Shown here one piece after another: positions 45,985-56,177 of a stretch of DNA of 64,000 nucleotides. This DNA is from Texcoconibacillus texcoconensis (lineage in GTDB: Bacteria > Bacillota > Bacilli > Bacillales > Salisediminibacteriaceae). The position numbers and the translations under genes are program-made. The notes under the pieces were generated by a model. It was not told the DNA's origin. It did no database searches and saw nothing but the letters and a program-made list of their open reading frames with translations. Every line of letters begins with the position of its first letter. Within the stretch, counting starts at the first letter, position 1. The stretch covers positions 25,074 through 89,073 of the forward strand of contig NZ_JACHHB010000016.1 of the NCBI RefSeq assembly GCF_014202575.1. Direction: 5' to 3'.

Positions 45985-47904
45985 TTACTCCCTGTCGCCT
46001 ATAGCTTGGCTCGATGCATTTTCATCGACTCGTTGCAGTCGACCTTGCTCTAAATATACAAGTAAAATTGAAATGTCCGAAGGGTTAACACCTGATACTC
46101 GTGATGCTTGCGCCACCGAAAGCGGGCGGACTTCGGAAAGTTTCTGTTTCGCTTCAATCGCCAATCCATTAATTGCATCGTAGTCAAGATTTTCAGGGAT
46201 TTTTTTGTTTTCCATTTTCTTTAGTTTATCAACTTGCTCTAATTGTTTTGCAATATACCCTTCATACTTAATTTGAATCTCGACTTGTTCTTTCACTTCT
46301 TCACTTAATGGTTCAGGTGCCGTCGTCAGTGTTTCGATATCATTATAGCTGACTTCAGGGCGCTTTAATAACACAGATGCTGATACGGCGTCATTTAGAG
46401 AAGATGAGCCTACGTTTTCTAACATCGTTTGTACTTCTTCACCTGGTTTAATGATTTGTTTAGACAACCTCTTTATTTCTGAAGATATTGCTGCATTTTT
46501 TTCATCAAATTGCTTCTTACGATCATCATCAATGAGCCCGATTTCATGACCTAATTCAGTCAACCTGAGGTCAGCATTGTCATGGCGCAGCAGCAAACGA
46601 TACTCGGCTCTCGATGTTAGTAATCGATACGGTTCATTTGTCCCTTTGGTAATTAAATCGTCGATAAGGACGCCGATATATGCTTGCGAACGGTCCAGGA
46701 TGACTGGTTCTTGGCCTTGCACTTTACGTGCAGCGTTAATGCCGGCCATAATTCCTTGTCCTGCAGCCTCTTCATATCCTGACGTACCGTTAATTTGCCC
46801 TGCAGTAAATAAGTTTTCAATCCGCTTCGTTTCTAAAGTTGGCCATAGTTGTGTCGGAACGATCGAATCATACTCAATCGCATAGCCAGAACGCATCATG
46901 CGGGCATTCTCTAGGCCAGGTACTGTTCGAAGCATTTCTTCTTGTGTATCTTCAGGAAGACTCGTTGATAACCCTTGAACATATACTTCTGACGTGTGTC
47001 GTCCTTCTGGTTCAAGGAAAATCTGGTGTCGTGGCTTGTCATTGAAACGAACAATTTTATCTTCAATGGAAGGACAGTAACGCGGCCCTGTCCCTTCAAT
47101 CATCCCTGAATACATCGGGGAGCGAGTTAAATTATTGTTAATAATTTCATGAGTTTGTTCATTTGTATATGTCAACCAACATGGTAATTGATCAGTAATG
47201 TATTTTGTCGTTGTATATGAAAAGGCGCGTGGCTCTTCATCACCTGGTTGCTTTTCGGTTTTATCATAATCGATGCTGCGGCTATTAACTCGCGGTGGGG
47301 TACCTGTTTTAAAACGAACCATATCGAATCCTAATTCTTTCAAATGATACGCTAAATTAACCGATGGCTTCGAATTGTTCGGACCACTTTCATATGACAG
47401 GTCGCCGAGAATAACTTTTCCTCGCAAATACGTCCCCGTAGTGATAACGACCGATTTCGCTTTAAACTCAGCACCCGCTTGCGTCACGACCCCGTGACAA
47501 ATCCCATTCTCAACGATTAAACGTTCGACCATTCCTTGGTGAAGTTGGATATTTGGTTCATCTTCCAAGGTCTTTTTCATTTCGTGCTGATACATGAATT
47601 TATCCGCTTGCGCGCGCAGTGCTCGTACAGCTGGTCCTTTTCCTGTATTAAGCATACGCATTTGAATATGCGTTTTATCTATGTTTCGTCCCATTTCGCC
47701 ACCGAGTGCATCAATTTCTCGAACAACAATTCCCTTAGCTGGCCCCCCGACAGATGGATTACAGGGCATATAAGCGACTGCATCGAGGTTGAGTGTCAAA
47801 ATTAATGTTTTGGAGCCCATTCTTGCAGCTGCAAGGCCGGCTTCGACTCCTGCATGCCCGGCTCCAATAACGATAACATCATATTCTCCGCCTTGATAAC
47901 GCAT
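45985..47904 (-). CDS. mnmG: tRNA uridine-34 carboxymethylaminomethyl synthase subunit MnmG
   Basis: FAD enzyme (GidA) that with MnmE modifies the wobble uridine of several tRNAs. [20 protein letters not shown] (FAD site), [20 protein letters not shown] and the [19 protein letters not shown] motif are intact. It has 639 residues, slightly longer than usual owing to a C-terminal tail. It lies 36 bp after mnmE. Confidence 0.98.
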   Translation of the reverse strand: MRYQGGEYDVIVIGAGHAGVEAGLAAARMGSKTLILTLNLDAVAYMPCNPSVGGPAKGIVVREIDALGGEMGRNIDKTHIQMRMLNTGKGPAVRALRAQADKFMYQHEMKKTLEDEPNIQLHQGMVERLIVENGICHGVVTQAGAEFKAKSVVITTGTYLRGKVILGDLSYESGPNNSKPSVNLAYHLKELGFDMVRFKTGTPPRVNSRSIDYDKTEKQPGDEEPRAFSYTTTKYITDQLPCWLTYTNEQTHEIINNNLTRSPMYSGMIEGTGPRYCPSIEDKIVRFNDKPRHQIFLEPEGRHTSEVYVQGLSTSLPEDTQEEMLRTVPGLENARMMRSGYAIEYDSIVPTQLWPTLETKRIENLFTAGQINGTSGYEEAAGQGIMAGINAARKVQGQEPVILDRSQAYIGVLIDDLITKGTNEPYRLLTSRAEYRLLLRHDNADLRLTELGHEIGLIDDDRKKQFDEKNAAISSEIKRLSKQIIKPGEEVQTMLENVGSSSLNDAVSASVLLKRPEVSYNDIETLTTAPEPLSEEVKEQVEIQIKYEGYIAKQLEQVDKLKKMENKKIPENLDYDAINGLAIEAKQKLSEVRPLSVAQASRVSGVNPSDISILLVYLEQGRLQRVDENASSQAIGDRE

Positions 47905-47940
47905 TGATCCATTCCTCCTTTTTTCCTGCTGTCTGAACCC

Positions 47941-49317
47941 TTACTTTCCAAGGCAAAATTGAGAAAAGAGTTGGTCGATCAGACTTTCATTTACACTGTC
48001 ACCAATGATCTCCCCGAGCAGCTCCCATGTTCTCGTCACATCAATTTGAACCATATCTAGCGGTAACCCTTCATCAAGTGCTGTCGTTGCTTGAGCAACT
48101 GTATCCTTTGCTTGATGCAATAATGCAATGTGGCGTGAATTGGAAACATACGTAAAGTCCTCCGCTTCTAACTCCCCAGTAAAAAACAGATTAGCAATCG
48201 CTTCTTCTAATTGTTCAATCCCTTTATCTTCAATCAAGGATGTGGAAATAACTGGAGATGAACCAGCTTTTTCGTAGACAGCATCCATATCAATCTTCTG
48301 ATCTTGGTCTGTCTTGTTCATGATCACAATACGATCTCTATGTTCACTGATTGAGAATAACTGCTCATCTTCTTCTGTTAATGGTTCGTGATGGTTTAAA
48401 ACAAGCAATACTAACTCTGCCTCTTTAACAACTTCACGTGACCTTTCGACACCGATTTTTTCAACGACATCCTCTGTTTCACGTATCCCTGCTGTATCCA
48501 ACAATCGCAACGGTACACCGCGGATATTGACATATTCCTCAATAACATCTCTTGTTGTACCTGGCACATCGGTTACGATCGCTTTCTTTTCATTTACAAG
48601 GCTATTTAGCAAAGAAGATTTCCCCACATTTGGTCGACCAATAATAACTGTCGACAAGCCTTCTCGTAAAATTTTCCCTTGTTGAGACATGCGTAACAAC
48701 TTTTCAATTTCCTTTTCCACATAAGAAGCACGTTCACGTAATATATCAGATGTCATTTCTTCAGCATCGTATTCTGGGTAATCAATATTCACTTCTACGT
48801 GAGCAACGGTTTCAAGTAACGCTTGGCGAAGTGACTCAATTTTCGTTTTCAAACGACCTTTCACTTGCGACATCGCAACATTCATTGCTCGGTCCGTCTT
48901 TGCACGAATTAAATCCATCACACCTTCAGCTTGTGATAAATCGATTCGACCGTTCATAAATGCACGTTTTGTGAATTCACCTGGTTCAGCAATTCTTGCA
49001 CCGTACCTTAAAGACAACTGGAGTACACGGTTTAAAGGTACGATCCCCCCATGACAATTGATCTCAACGATCGTCTCGCGAGTAAATGTTTTTGGGGCAT
49101 GCAGCACCGTAACCATTACTTCATCTACGACTTCATCGTTATCTAGGTCTTTGATATGCCCATAATGAATCGTATGGGAAGATACTTCTTTAAGGGAATG
49201 GCGACCAACATATATTTGGTCAGCAATATCAAGTGCTTGATCTCCACTAATGCGAACGATACCAATAGCTCCTTCCCCCATTGGCGTCGAAATCGCTGCT
49301 ATTGTATCAAATTCCAC
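47941..49317 (-). CDS. mnmE: tRNA modification GTPase MnmE
   Basis: A 458-residue GTPase (TrmE). The N-terminal tetrahydrofolate-binding domain ([20 protein letters not shown]) is followed by a helical domain with an inserted G domain: [14 protein letters not shown] (G1), [13 protein letters not shown] (G2), [10 protein letters not shown] (G3), NKTD (G4). The terminal CLGK holds the catalytic cysteine of the family. It works with MnmG, encoded next. Confidence 0.98.
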   Translation of the reverse strand: MEFDTIAAISTPMGEGAIGIVRISGDQALDIADQIYVGRHSLKEVSSHTIHYGHIKDLDNDEVVDEVMVTVLHAPKTFTRETIVEINCHGGIVPLNRVLQLSLRYGARIAEPGEFTKRAFMNGRIDLSQAEGVMDLIRAKTDRAMNVAMSQVKGRLKTKIESLRQALLETVAHVEVNIDYPEYDAEEMTSDILRERASYVEKEIEKLLRMSQQGKILREGLSTVIIGRPNVGKSSLLNSLVNEKKAIVTDVPGTTRDVIEEYVNIRGVPLRLLDTAGIRETEDVVEKIGVERSREVVKEAELVLLVLNHHEPLTEEDEQLFSISEHRDRIVIMNKTDQDQKIDMDAVYEKAGSSPVISTSLIEDKGIEQLEEAIANLFFTGELEAEDFTYVSNSRHIALLHQAKDTVAQATTALDEGLPLDMVQIDVTRTWELLGEIIGDSVNESLIDQLFSQFCLGK

Positions 49318-49884
49318 ACCCTCACCTCCTTTTTCTTTTTGGCTGTTTTCTGAAAGATTGCTTTTTAAAGAATTCGTTCACACTCGGATTAGCTACAGTT
49401 GGATCGTGGTTCGGGTTTCCCCGTAACGGTCACGGACATATGTTCCGTTCATCGTCTCTGTTGCAGACAATAAAGGAAAATTTTTTGCAAATAGCGGAAC
49501 TCATGTCTGTAAAAAGCCCACAACCACCCTTTTCCAAGTGAATAACGGAATCAATGTCCACAGTTTAGAGCAAACGACACGGTGGACGTAGCTGCATTTT
49601 ATCAACTTGAAGTCGTCACCTTTCGCTTCTCCGAGTTTTTCAAAAACAACATCGTTTACGAAAAGAGCCTTCTTTTTTGTACTTCAATATATATCATCTC
49701 ACGACTTTAGCGAATCATAACATCCTATCCAAGACATTAGAATACCATAAAGGGTAGGTTGTTGAAAGGATGAACAGTTTCACACCCCGGAAATGGTACC
49801 GTTAGCACTTTGTCATATTTCATCGACAATTACACCTTTGAGTCATTAATAATTGAAAATGATCGAATATACACGATGAATGTA
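49318..49884. repeat. mnmE-jag gap with inverted repeat element
   Basis: This roughly 600-bp gap has no gene. ACGGACATATGTTCCG (49432) and CGGAACTCATGTCTGT (49495) are inverted repeats (13 of 16 pairing) around a 47-nt centre, and look like part of a Bacillaceae intergenic repeat. The remaining sequence shows nothing recognisable. Confidence 0.55.
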
Positions 49885-49912
49885 GAAAAAGTGCCACAAC
49901 GAGGTGGCACTT
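49885..49912 (-). terminator. Terminator of yidC-jag
   Basis: AAGTGCCAC/GTGGCACTT with a short loop. On the minus strand it ends in TTTTTCT. Confidence 0.8.
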
Positions 49913-49925
49913 CATTTGGTACGTA

Positions 49926-50543
49926 TTATTTCGGAGCTACAACAATTCGCCGGTTTGGTTCCTCACCTGAAGAAAACGTTTTGACGTCACCGTCTTTTTG
50001 CAATGTTGTATGAATGACTTTTCTTTCTTGTGCACTCATCGGCTCCAAACGTACTTCTTTCTTCATTCTTAACACTTTATTGCGTATACGCTCAGCTAGC
50101 TGTTCTAAAGCTTGTTTACGTCTTTCTCTATACCCCTCTGCATCGAGCGTTATGCGAATGTACTCGTTAGCATAGCGGTTCGCAACAAGGTTGACTAAAT
50201 ATTGTAACGAGTCGAGGGTTTGTCCTCGTTTTCCGATCAAGATGCCAATTTGTTCGCCGGTTATTTGGAAAACGAATCCGTCTTTTACTTCCTCTTTTTC
50301 AATGCTGACTTCAACGCCCATTTTATCAATCGTATCCCTTAAAAAGTTCAACGCTTCCTGACAAGGATCAGGTTTAAGGGTCAATTCAACAATAGCTGGA
50401 CGGTTGCCTATTAAACCAAGAAAACCTTTTTGGGGTTCTTCAATGACTTTAATATTAACATTCTCTTTCTCGACTTCTAGTTTGTCCAATCCAGCATCAA
50501 CAGCTTCCTCGATCGTTTTCCCCGAAACCGTTACATTCTTCAC
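49926..50543 (-). CDS. jag: RNA-binding protein Jag (KhpB)
   Basis: A 205-residue protein with an N-terminal Jag domain ([20 protein letters not shown]), a KH domain containing [20 protein letters not shown], and a C-terminal R3H domain ([13 protein letters not shown]). It binds RNA with KhpA and affects cell elongation. Its ATG overlaps the yidC stop by four bases. Confidence 0.96.
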   Translation of the reverse strand: MKNVTVSGKTIEEAVDAGLDKLEVEKENVNIKVIEEPQKGFLGLIGNRPAIVELTLKPDPCQEALNFLRDTIDKMGVEVSIEKEEVKDGFVFQITGEQIGILIGKRGQTLDSLQYLVNLVANRYANEYIRITLDAEGYRERRKQALEQLAERIRNKVLRMKKEVRLEPMSAQERKVIHTTLQKDGDVKTFSSGEEPNRRIVVAPK

Positions 50544-51349
50544 TTTTTACTCGCTCCCCCCGTATTGGCATCGTTTTTGTCTTTGCCTACATTCGGACCA
50601 GTAATGAAGTAAGTTTGAGTAATCATAAATAAGTTACCAATCACCCAGTACAATGCTAATGCTGCTGGGAAGAACATCGCAAATACTAAGATCATAATCG
50701 GCATTAAATACAATAACACTTTCATCTGCGGATTATTGACGTTAACCATCATCATTTTTTGTTGTATAAATGTCGTTGCTGCTGCAATAATCGGCAATAA
50801 GAAATAAGGGTCTGCACTACCGAGTTCGAACCAAAGGAATTGTTCTGGCTGATAATGCGAATATTTTTCTGAAATATCTGGGTTAATTTCCGGTGTTCGA
50901 ATAATTGCATGATAAAGCCCAATCAAAATCGGCATTTGTACAAAGATCGGTAAACACCCCGCAAGTGGGTTAACACCATGTTGTTGGAACAGTTGCATCA
51001 TCTCTTGCTGTAATTTCTGCTGTGTTTGTTGGTCTTTTGCACTGTACTTCTCACGTAGTTTTTCCATTTCAGGTTGGATCGCTTGCATCGCTTTTGTACT
51101 TTTCGTTTGCTTAATCATTAATGGTAAAATGAGCAAACGAATAAGGATCGTAACAAGAATGATCGCGATACCATAGCTATTACCAAATGTTTCAGCTAAC
51201 GTAGTCATCAACCATGACAACGGGTACACAAAATAAGAATCCCATATACCCCCATTTTCCGCTAAAATCGGTTGGTCAATATTGAAACAGCCGGTCATGA
51301 CAATCATTACACCCAATAAAACTGCTAACAATGCTATTTTTCTTGACAC
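50540..51349 (-). CDS. yidC: Membrane protein insertase YidC1 (SpoIIIJ)
   Basis: A 269-residue Oxa1/YidC insertase made as a lipoprotein: signal [20 protein letters not shown] followed by the lipid-modified Cys21. Five membrane segments follow; the conserved Arg in [20 protein letters not shown] lies in the hydrophilic groove. The position next to jag and rnpA identifies it as the SpoIIIJ paralogue, needed for sigma-G activation in sporulation. The basic tail is short. Confidence 0.96.
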   Translation of the reverse strand: MSRKIALLAVLLGVMIVMTGCFNIDQPILAENGGIWDSYFVYPLSWLMTTLAETFGNSYGIAIILVTILIRLLILPLMIKQTKSTKAMQAIQPEMEKLREKYSAKDQQTQQKLQQEMMQLFQQHGVNPLAGCLPIFVQMPILIGLYHAIIRTPEINPDISEKYSHYQPEQFLWFELGSADPYFLLPIIAAATTFIQQKMMMVNVNNPQMKVLLYLMPIMILVFAMFFPAALALYWVIGNLFMITQTYFITGPNVGKDKNDANTGGASKK

Positions 51350-51442
51350 ACGCTTTTCCTCCTTGCTTCCGCATAAATCCTATATCATCTTATCACTTTT
51401 CCCCGCCTTAAGACGAGCACAATTAAAAAAGTTACTGAAAAT

Positions 51443-51673
51443 TTATGTCTTCCCATGTTCTTTTTCAGGTACTGGATCATAGCCACCTGGGTGAAATGGT
51501 TGGCATTTTATCATTCGTTTAAACAGCAACCAACCGCCTTTGAATGGACCAAAGCGGCCAATAGACTCCAATCCATATTGTGAACATGTCGGATAAAAAC
51601 GACACGTCGGAGGTGTATAGCGAGAAATAAAGCGTTGATAAAAACGAATAAGGCCTAATAAAATCGTTCGCAA
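51443..51673 (-). CDS. yidD: Membrane insertion efficiency factor YidD
   Basis: A 76-residue Yid[39 protein letters not shown] and [13 protein letters not shown]. It is an amphipathic membrane-associated protein that helps YidC. Its location between rnpA and yidC is the standard arrangement. Confidence 0.96.
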   Translation of the reverse strand: MRTILLGLIRFYQRFISRYTPPTCRFYPTCSQYGLESIGRFGPFKGGWLLFKRMIKCQPFHPGGYDPVPEKEHGKT

Positions 51674-51703
51674 CGTTCACACCTCTTTTTACCCATACTG
51701 ATT

Positions 51704-52051
51704 TTACTTACGACGGTCCAAAGCACCCGCTTTTTTACTTACATGATGCAGACTTTTTTGAATATCATTACTGCTCATATTACGGATCGGTTTTCTGGCA
51801 ATAACGATATAATCATACCCACCTTTTAAAGGAGGGTCCATATGACGAATCGCCTCGCGTAAATACCTTTTTATTTGATTACGCACAACGGCATTGCCGA
51901 TTTTTTTACTTACTGACAAACCAACTCTAAAGTGTTCCTGGTTTTGATTTTCACATTTATATAAAACGAGTTGTCGATTCGCAAAAGACTTCCCTTTTTT
52001 AAAGACCTCTTGGAATTCCTCATTCTTTTTTAAACGGTACTCTTTTTTCAT
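51704..52051 (-). CDS. rnpA: Ribonuclease P protein component
   Basis: A 115-residue protein subunit that supports the RNase P RNA in maturing tRNA 5' ends. KEYRLKKNEEFQEVFKKGKS and the RNR motif region VGLSVSKKIGNAVVRNQIKR are diagnostic. GAGGG lies 5 nt before the ATG at 52051; the longer start at 52063 would overlap that site. Confidence 0.96.
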   Translation of the reverse strand: MKKEYRLKKNEEFQEVFKKGKSFANRQLVLYKCENQNQEHFRVGLSVSKKIGNAVVRNQIKRYLREAIRHMDPPLKGGYDYIVIARKPIRNMSSNDIQKSLHHVSKKAGALDRRK

Positions 52052-52228
52052 CTTATCCCTCATCTATCATACAAAACAGGATTTTAAACCCTTTATTAAC
52101 TAACACTTATCATTATAACCTATTTTCTTTCTGTTCAAAATCTCTTCTCTAAAACGTCATAAATCTCTTCGCTTCCTCATAAAGATATACGGATCCATAT
52201 CCATTTCCGGATAAACCTCGTTAAATAA

Positions 52229-52262
52229 GAGAAAAAAAGACCACTGAATATCAGCGGCCTTA
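52229..52262 (-). terminator. Terminator between rpmH and rnpA
   Basis: GGCCGCTGA/TCAGTGGTC stem followed on the minus strand by TTTTTTT. It starts at the rpmH stop codon and would reduce rnpA transcription relative to rpmH. Confidence 0.75.
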
Positions 52263-52397
52263 TGCGGACAATACTTTTCTACCTTTACGACGACGATTAG
52301 CTAGTACCTTACGGCCATTTTTCGTGCGCATACGAGCACGGAAACCGTGGACTTTTTTACGTTGACGATTATGTGGATTAAATGTCGGTTTTCCCAT
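52260..52397 (-). CDS. rpmH: 50S ribosomal protein L34
   Basis: A 45-residue, Arg/Lys-rich L34: [43 protein letters not shown]. It has one extra N-terminal residue relative to the 44-residue B. subtilis protein. AGGAGG precedes the start. It is the gene facing dnaA across oriC. Confidence 0.98.
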   Translation of the reverse strand: MGKPTFNPHNRQRKKVHGFRARMRTKNGRKVLANRRRKGRKVLSA

Positions 52398-52445
52398 TAG
52401 TCATACACCTCCTGCGAAAAATTGCAGTCATAGACAGTCTTGTAA

Positions 52446-52475
52446 ATTATATGGGACGTCTATTCCAGTTGTCAA
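52446..52475 (-). promoter_or_regulatory. rpmH promoter
   Basis: Minus strand TTGACA (52470-52475), an 18-bp spacer and TATAAT (52446-52451): both hexamers are perfect. It lies about 50 bp before rpmH. Confidence 0.85.
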
Positions 52476-52541
52476 GTATCGCATTGATATTACCCATTTG
52501 TCTACCCCTCATTTATTGCTTATTCCTTCCTCCAATAAATC

Positions 52542-52860
52542 TGTGGATAAATCTTCTCCACCTCCACTTCGTCTTCAACAATGTTATCAACAAGTTATAC
52601 ACATGATCTTGTGTTGTGGATAAAAGTAACACACAACCGGTTGGGAATGTGGATAACCGCACCGACCCCTTGAAGTAACAGGGTTTAACTGGTACAATAT
52701 CCTTGTTTAACCCCGTGGAAACCCGATAAACCTACTCACTTTTATCCACATAGATGTTAACCCTGTGGACAACTAAATTTGCATATCTGTATTGTTTTTT
52801 CCACAACGTTGTGTACAATGTGTATTGTTCGTTCTCTTACTATAATAATATACTGTGGAC
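52542..52860. other. oriC, left part: DnaA-box cluster upstream of dnaA
   Basis: DnaA boxes (TTATCCACA or one-base variants, both strands) lie at 52542, 52595 (TTATACACA), 52615, 52648, 52742 and 52764 (TTGTCCACA), with weaker ones at 52797 and 52853. They sit between rpmH and dnaA. This matches the incA/B-type half of the bipartite Bacillus origin and also allows DnaA to repress its own gene. Confidence 0.9.
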
Positions 52861-52956
52861 TTTTCGACACATTTTTTATGTCGTATACATCTTTATGCAT
52901 AGAGGTTGTACAAACCTTGTACAGCAATTAGGAGTACACTAAAAATCGGTTTATCT

Positions 52957-52964
52957 GTTATAAT
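52957..52964 (+). promoter_or_regulatory. Extended -10 of a candidate dnaA promoter
   Basis: A TG just before a perfect TATAAT (52959-52964) lies about 30 bp before the dnaA start; no good -35 is seen. A second TATAAT is near 52840-52846. Confidence 0.5.
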
Positions 52965-52995
52965 ACATCGCGTTGTACTAAAGGAGGGACGATGA

Positions 52996-54351
52996 TTGCA
53001 GAATTTAACAGAGTTGTGGGAACAAGCCCTCAATCATATTGAACAAAAAGTAAGTAAGCCCAGCTTTGAAACATGGTTAAAATCCACAAAAGCTGAACAT
53101 TTTGATCAGGAAACATTGACGATCGTCGCCCCAAACGAATTTGCAAGAGATTGGTTAGAAAATCGTTACTCTGGAATTATTTCTGAAACTTTATATGATT
53201 TGTTAGGCGACCATGTTCAAGTGAAGTTTACGATTCCAACAGAAGAACCTATTTCTGAAGACGAATTAACTGAAAAAAGCAAACCTGCGCCTCAAGCCGT
53301 TGAACAGACAAACAATGACACTCCAAAAAACATGTTGAATGACAAATATACTTTTGACACTTTTGTTATCGGTAGTGGAAATCGCTTTGCTCATGCCGCT
53401 TCATTAGCAGTAGCAGAAGCCCCGGCGAAAGCTTATAACCCATTATTTATCTATGGTGGCGTCGGATTAGGTAAAACGCATTTAATGCATGCCATCGGTC
53501 ATTATGTCATTGACCACAATCCAGATGCGAAAGTTGTTTACTTATCATCTGAGAAATTTACGAATGAATTTATTAACTCTATCCGTGACAACAAAGCCGT
53601 TAATTTTCGCAATAAATATCGAAATGTTGATGTTCTCCTGATTGATGATATTCAGTTTTTAGCAGGAAAAGAACAAACCCAAGAAGAGTTTTTCCATACG
53701 TTTAATTCTTTACATGAAGAAAGTAAACAAATCGTTATTTCTAGTGATCGTCCTCCAAAAGAAATTCCAACGTTAGAAGATCGGCTTCGTTCTCGGTTCG
53801 AATGGGGATTAATCACGGACATTACGCCTCCAGATTTAGAAACGAGAATTGCAATTTTGAGGAAAAAAGCGAAAGCGGAAAATTTAGATATTCCAAATGA
53901 AGTGATGTTGTATATCGCAAATCAAATTGATACCAACATTCGTGAATTGGAAGGTGCACTTATAAGAGTTGTTGCTTATTCATCATTAATTAATCAAGAT
54001 ATGAATGCTGATTTAGCAGCTGTCGCATTGAAAGACATCGTCACCAACAGTGGACCAAAAACAATTACGATCCAAGATGTGCAGCAGACGATCGCTGAAC
54101 AATTCGACGTAAAAGTAGAAGAATTAAAAGCGAAAAAACGAACAAAAACCGTCGCTTTCCCTCGACAAATTGCGATGTATTTATCGCGTGAATTGACAGA
54201 AAGTTCCTTACCGAAAATCGGGAATGAGTTCGGTGGACGAGATCATACGACTGTCATTCATGCTCACGAAAAAATCAGCAAAATGATGGCTGAAGACCAA
54301 GATTTACAAAAGCAAATTCAAGATTTATCTGAGCAATTAAAATCGCATTAA
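52996..54351 (+). CDS. dnaA: Chromosomal replication initiator DnaA
   Basis: A 451-residue DnaA. Domain I (about 1-80) begins [20 protein letters not shown]; domain III is AAA+ with Walker [16 protein letters not shown] and Walker [15 protein letters not shown]; domain IV holds the DNA-binding signature [15 protein letters not shown]. The start is TTG at 52996, 8 nt after AAGGAGG, and gives the expected N-terminus. An out-of-frame ATG at 52992 overlaps it. It melts oriC and loads the helicase. Confidence 0.97.
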   Translation: MQNLTELWEQALNHIEQKVSKPSFETWLKSTKAEHFDQETLTIVAPNEFARDWLENRYSGIISETLYDLLGDHVQVKFTIPTEEPISEDELTEKSKPAPQAVEQTNNDTPKNMLNDKYTFDTFVIGSGNRFAHAASLAVAEAPAKAYNPLFIYGGVGLGKTHLMHAIGHYVIDHNPDAKVVYLSSEKFTNEFINSIRDNKAVNFRNKYRNVDVLLIDDIQFLAGKEQTQEEFFHTFNSLHEESKQIVISSDRPPKEIPTLEDRLRSRFEWGLITDITPPDLETRIAILRKKAKAENLDIPNEVMLYIANQIDTNIRELEGALIRVVAYSSLINQDMNADLAAVALKDIVTNSGPKTITIQDVQQTIAEQFDVKVEELKAKKRTKTVAFPRQIAMYLSRELTESSLPKIGNEFGGRDHTTVIHAHEKISKMMAEDQDLQKQIQDLSEQLKSH

Positions 54352-54389
54352 AAAATGGGTTGTTGATAAGTGGATAGAAATTAACGGGG

Positions 54390-54516
54390 TTATCAACAAG
54401 TTATACACAAGTGGATAACTCCAGTCCTCTGCACTCTTTCGACACTTTTCCACATGTTCACATCCCCTAATACTTCTATTACGACTTAAAATAATTAAAA
54501 TAATATATATATATGC
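54390..54516. other. oriC, right part: DnaA boxes and AT-rich unwinding element
   Basis: Between dnaA and dnaN lie TTATCAACA (54390), TTATACACA (54401) and TTATCCACT (54410, minus strand), followed by an A/T tract (54485-54514) with ATATATATATAT. This matches the incC half of the Bacillus origin, where DNA unwinding starts. Confidence 0.85.
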
Positions 54517-54582
54517 CAATACTTGTTGTTTGATGACATGAAAAATAGAATTTACGCGAAGAAAGCTAGGAGGATATAAATT

Positions 54583-55725
54583 ATGAAATTCAAGGTTCAT
54601 CGAGATCAGTTCGTTCAAGGCGTTCAGCACGTTGCTAAATCGATCTCTCAACGAACGACGATTCCGATCTTAACGGGGATGAAACTAGAAGCTTCTGCTG
54701 AGGGCGTGACTTTAACGGGAAGTGACTCTGATATATCGATCGAATATTTTATTCCGAAAGAAGACGAAGAACATCAATATGTGGAAGTTTTTGAAGAAGG
54801 AAGCATCGTATTACAAGCGAAGTATTTTACAGAAATCGTCAAGAAACTCCCCAAAGAAACAGTTGAAATTAGTGTTCAAGATCAATTTGCAACGACTGTG
54901 ATGTCAGGCTCAGCTGTCTTTAATTTGAATGGTTTAGACCCTGAAGAATATCCTCGTTTACCGCAAGTTGAGGAAGATAAGACATTTCAAATACCAAAAG
55001 ATTTATTAAAAAACTTGATTCGTCAAACCGTTTTCGCGACGTCTAATGCTGAAACGCGCCCAATTTTAACGGGGGTGCATTGGCAATTAAATGATGAACA
55101 GTTGACCTGTTCAGCTACCGACAGTCATCGACTAGCAATGAGAAAAGCAAAAATTAATACGAATAGTTCCGGTTTATCATTTTCTAATGTCGTCATACCT
55201 GGAAAAAGTTTATCGGAATTAAGTAAAGTGCTTAATGACAGCGATGAGTTAGTAGATGTTGTCGTTAGTGAGAATCAAATTTTATTTAAAGCTGATCATT
55301 TTCTATTTTTCTCTCGCCTACTTGAAGGGAATTATCCAGCTACAGAAAATATGATTCCTACGGAGGCAAAAACGAGTGTCATACTTCAATCAAAGCGCTT
55401 TTTAAGTGCTATTGAGCGTTCGATGCTTCTTTCTGAGGATAATAAAAATAATGTTGTTAACTTAAAGACAATCGGAAATGGAATGTTAGAAATCACTTCT
55501 GTTACTCCGGAAGTTGGTAAAGCAACAGAAGAAGTGACGAGTGAAGAAATGTCTGGTGAGGATTTAAGAATTTCGTTTAATGGCAAGAATTTAATTGATG
55601 CCTTAAAAGTTGTTGATTCAGAAGAGGTGAAAATTGATTTTACAGGTGCAATGAGTCCGTTTGTATTAAAGCCAACAGATCACGATCATTCACTTCACCT
55701 ATTTAGTCCAGTTCGAACATACTAA
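54583..55725 (+). CDS. dnaN: DNA polymerase III sliding clamp (beta)
   Basis: A 380-residue beta clamp. MKFKVHRDQFVQGVQHVAKS, IPILTGMKLEA, ATDSHRLAMRKA and the C-terminal FVLKPTDHDHSLHLFSPVRT (the family ends in PVR) are conserved. It forms a ring dimer that tethers polymerase. AGGAGG lies 9-10 nt before the ATG. It is the second gene of dnaA-dnaN. Confidence 0.98.
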   Translation: MKFKVHRDQFVQGVQHVAKSISQRTTIPILTGMKLEASAEGVTLTGSDSDISIEYFIPKEDEEHQYVEVFEEGSIVLQAKYFTEIVKKLPKETVEISVQDQFATTVMSGSAVFNLNGLDPEEYPRLPQVEEDKTFQIPKDLLKNLIRQTVFATSNAETRPILTGVHWQLNDEQLTCSATDSHRLAMRKAKINTNSSGLSFSNVVIPGKSLSELSKVLNDSDELVDVVVSENQILFKADHFLFFSRLLEGNYPATENMIPTEAKTSVILQSKRFLSAIERSMLLSEDNKNNVVNLKTIGNGMLEITSVTPEVGKATEEVTSEEMSGEDLRISFNGKNLIDALKVVDSEEVKIDFTGAMSPFVLKPTDHDHSLHLFSPVRTY

Positions 55726-55734
55726 AAAACTTAT

Positions 55735-55813
55735 CATTCTCCCTGGAGAATGATTCTTTGGTCGCGTAAAGAAAAGAAAGAGGCTGACAAATATACAGAG
55801 TCAGTCTCTTTCA
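55735..55813 (+). terminator. Two hairpins after dnaN
   Basis: TCATTCTCC/GGAGAATGA (about 55735-55752, then TTCTTT) and GAAAGAGGCTGAC/GTCAGTCTCTTTC (about 55777-55812). T runs are short, so these may attenuate rather than stop transcription into yaaA-recF. Confidence 0.6.
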
Positions 55814-55942
55814 TAACTTCTCGCCAAATTTTAAGGGTGTAGCATTTTTCGGGATATTTTAGTACAATATAGTGTGAGGCTTTATGACGGTTAAAGCATG
55901 TACGGAGAATAAACTACGTTTTATGAAAGTGAGTGAACGCCG

Positions 55943-56161
55943 TTGGAAACAAATGTAAACATCACTTCGTCATATATCACCCTCGGTCAATTGTTAAAAG
56001 AAGCTGGTCTCATTGATACAGGAGGAGCTGCAAAATGGTACCTTCAAGAGTTTGCGGTCTCGGTCAACGGCGAACCAGATACAAGACGAGGGCGTAAATT
56101 GTATCCGAATGATAGCGTGGCGATTTCTGAAGTCGGCACGTTTGTTGTGACAAAGGAATGA
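55943..56161 (+). CDS. yaaA: S4-domain protein YaaA
   Basis: A 72-residue S4-like RNA-binding protein: [48 protein letters not shown]. Found between dnaN and recF in most Firmicutes; it is linked to ribosome assembly. The start is TTG at 55943, with only a weak purine-rich site upstream. Confidence 0.92.
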   Translation: METNVNITSSYITLGQLLKEAGLIDTGGAAKWYLQEFAVSVNGEPDTRRGRKLYPNDSVAISEVGTFVVTKE

Positions 56162-56177
56162 ATCGAGGGGTTCTTGC

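Noticed and set aside
48420..48440. CTTCACGTGACC in mnmE as a fourth parS site
   Set aside because: Only the central CACGTG matches; the outer arms fail on both sides.
49810..50013. 67-codon plus-strand frame overlapping jag
   Set aside because: Antisense to the conserved C-terminus of jag and crosses its terminator.
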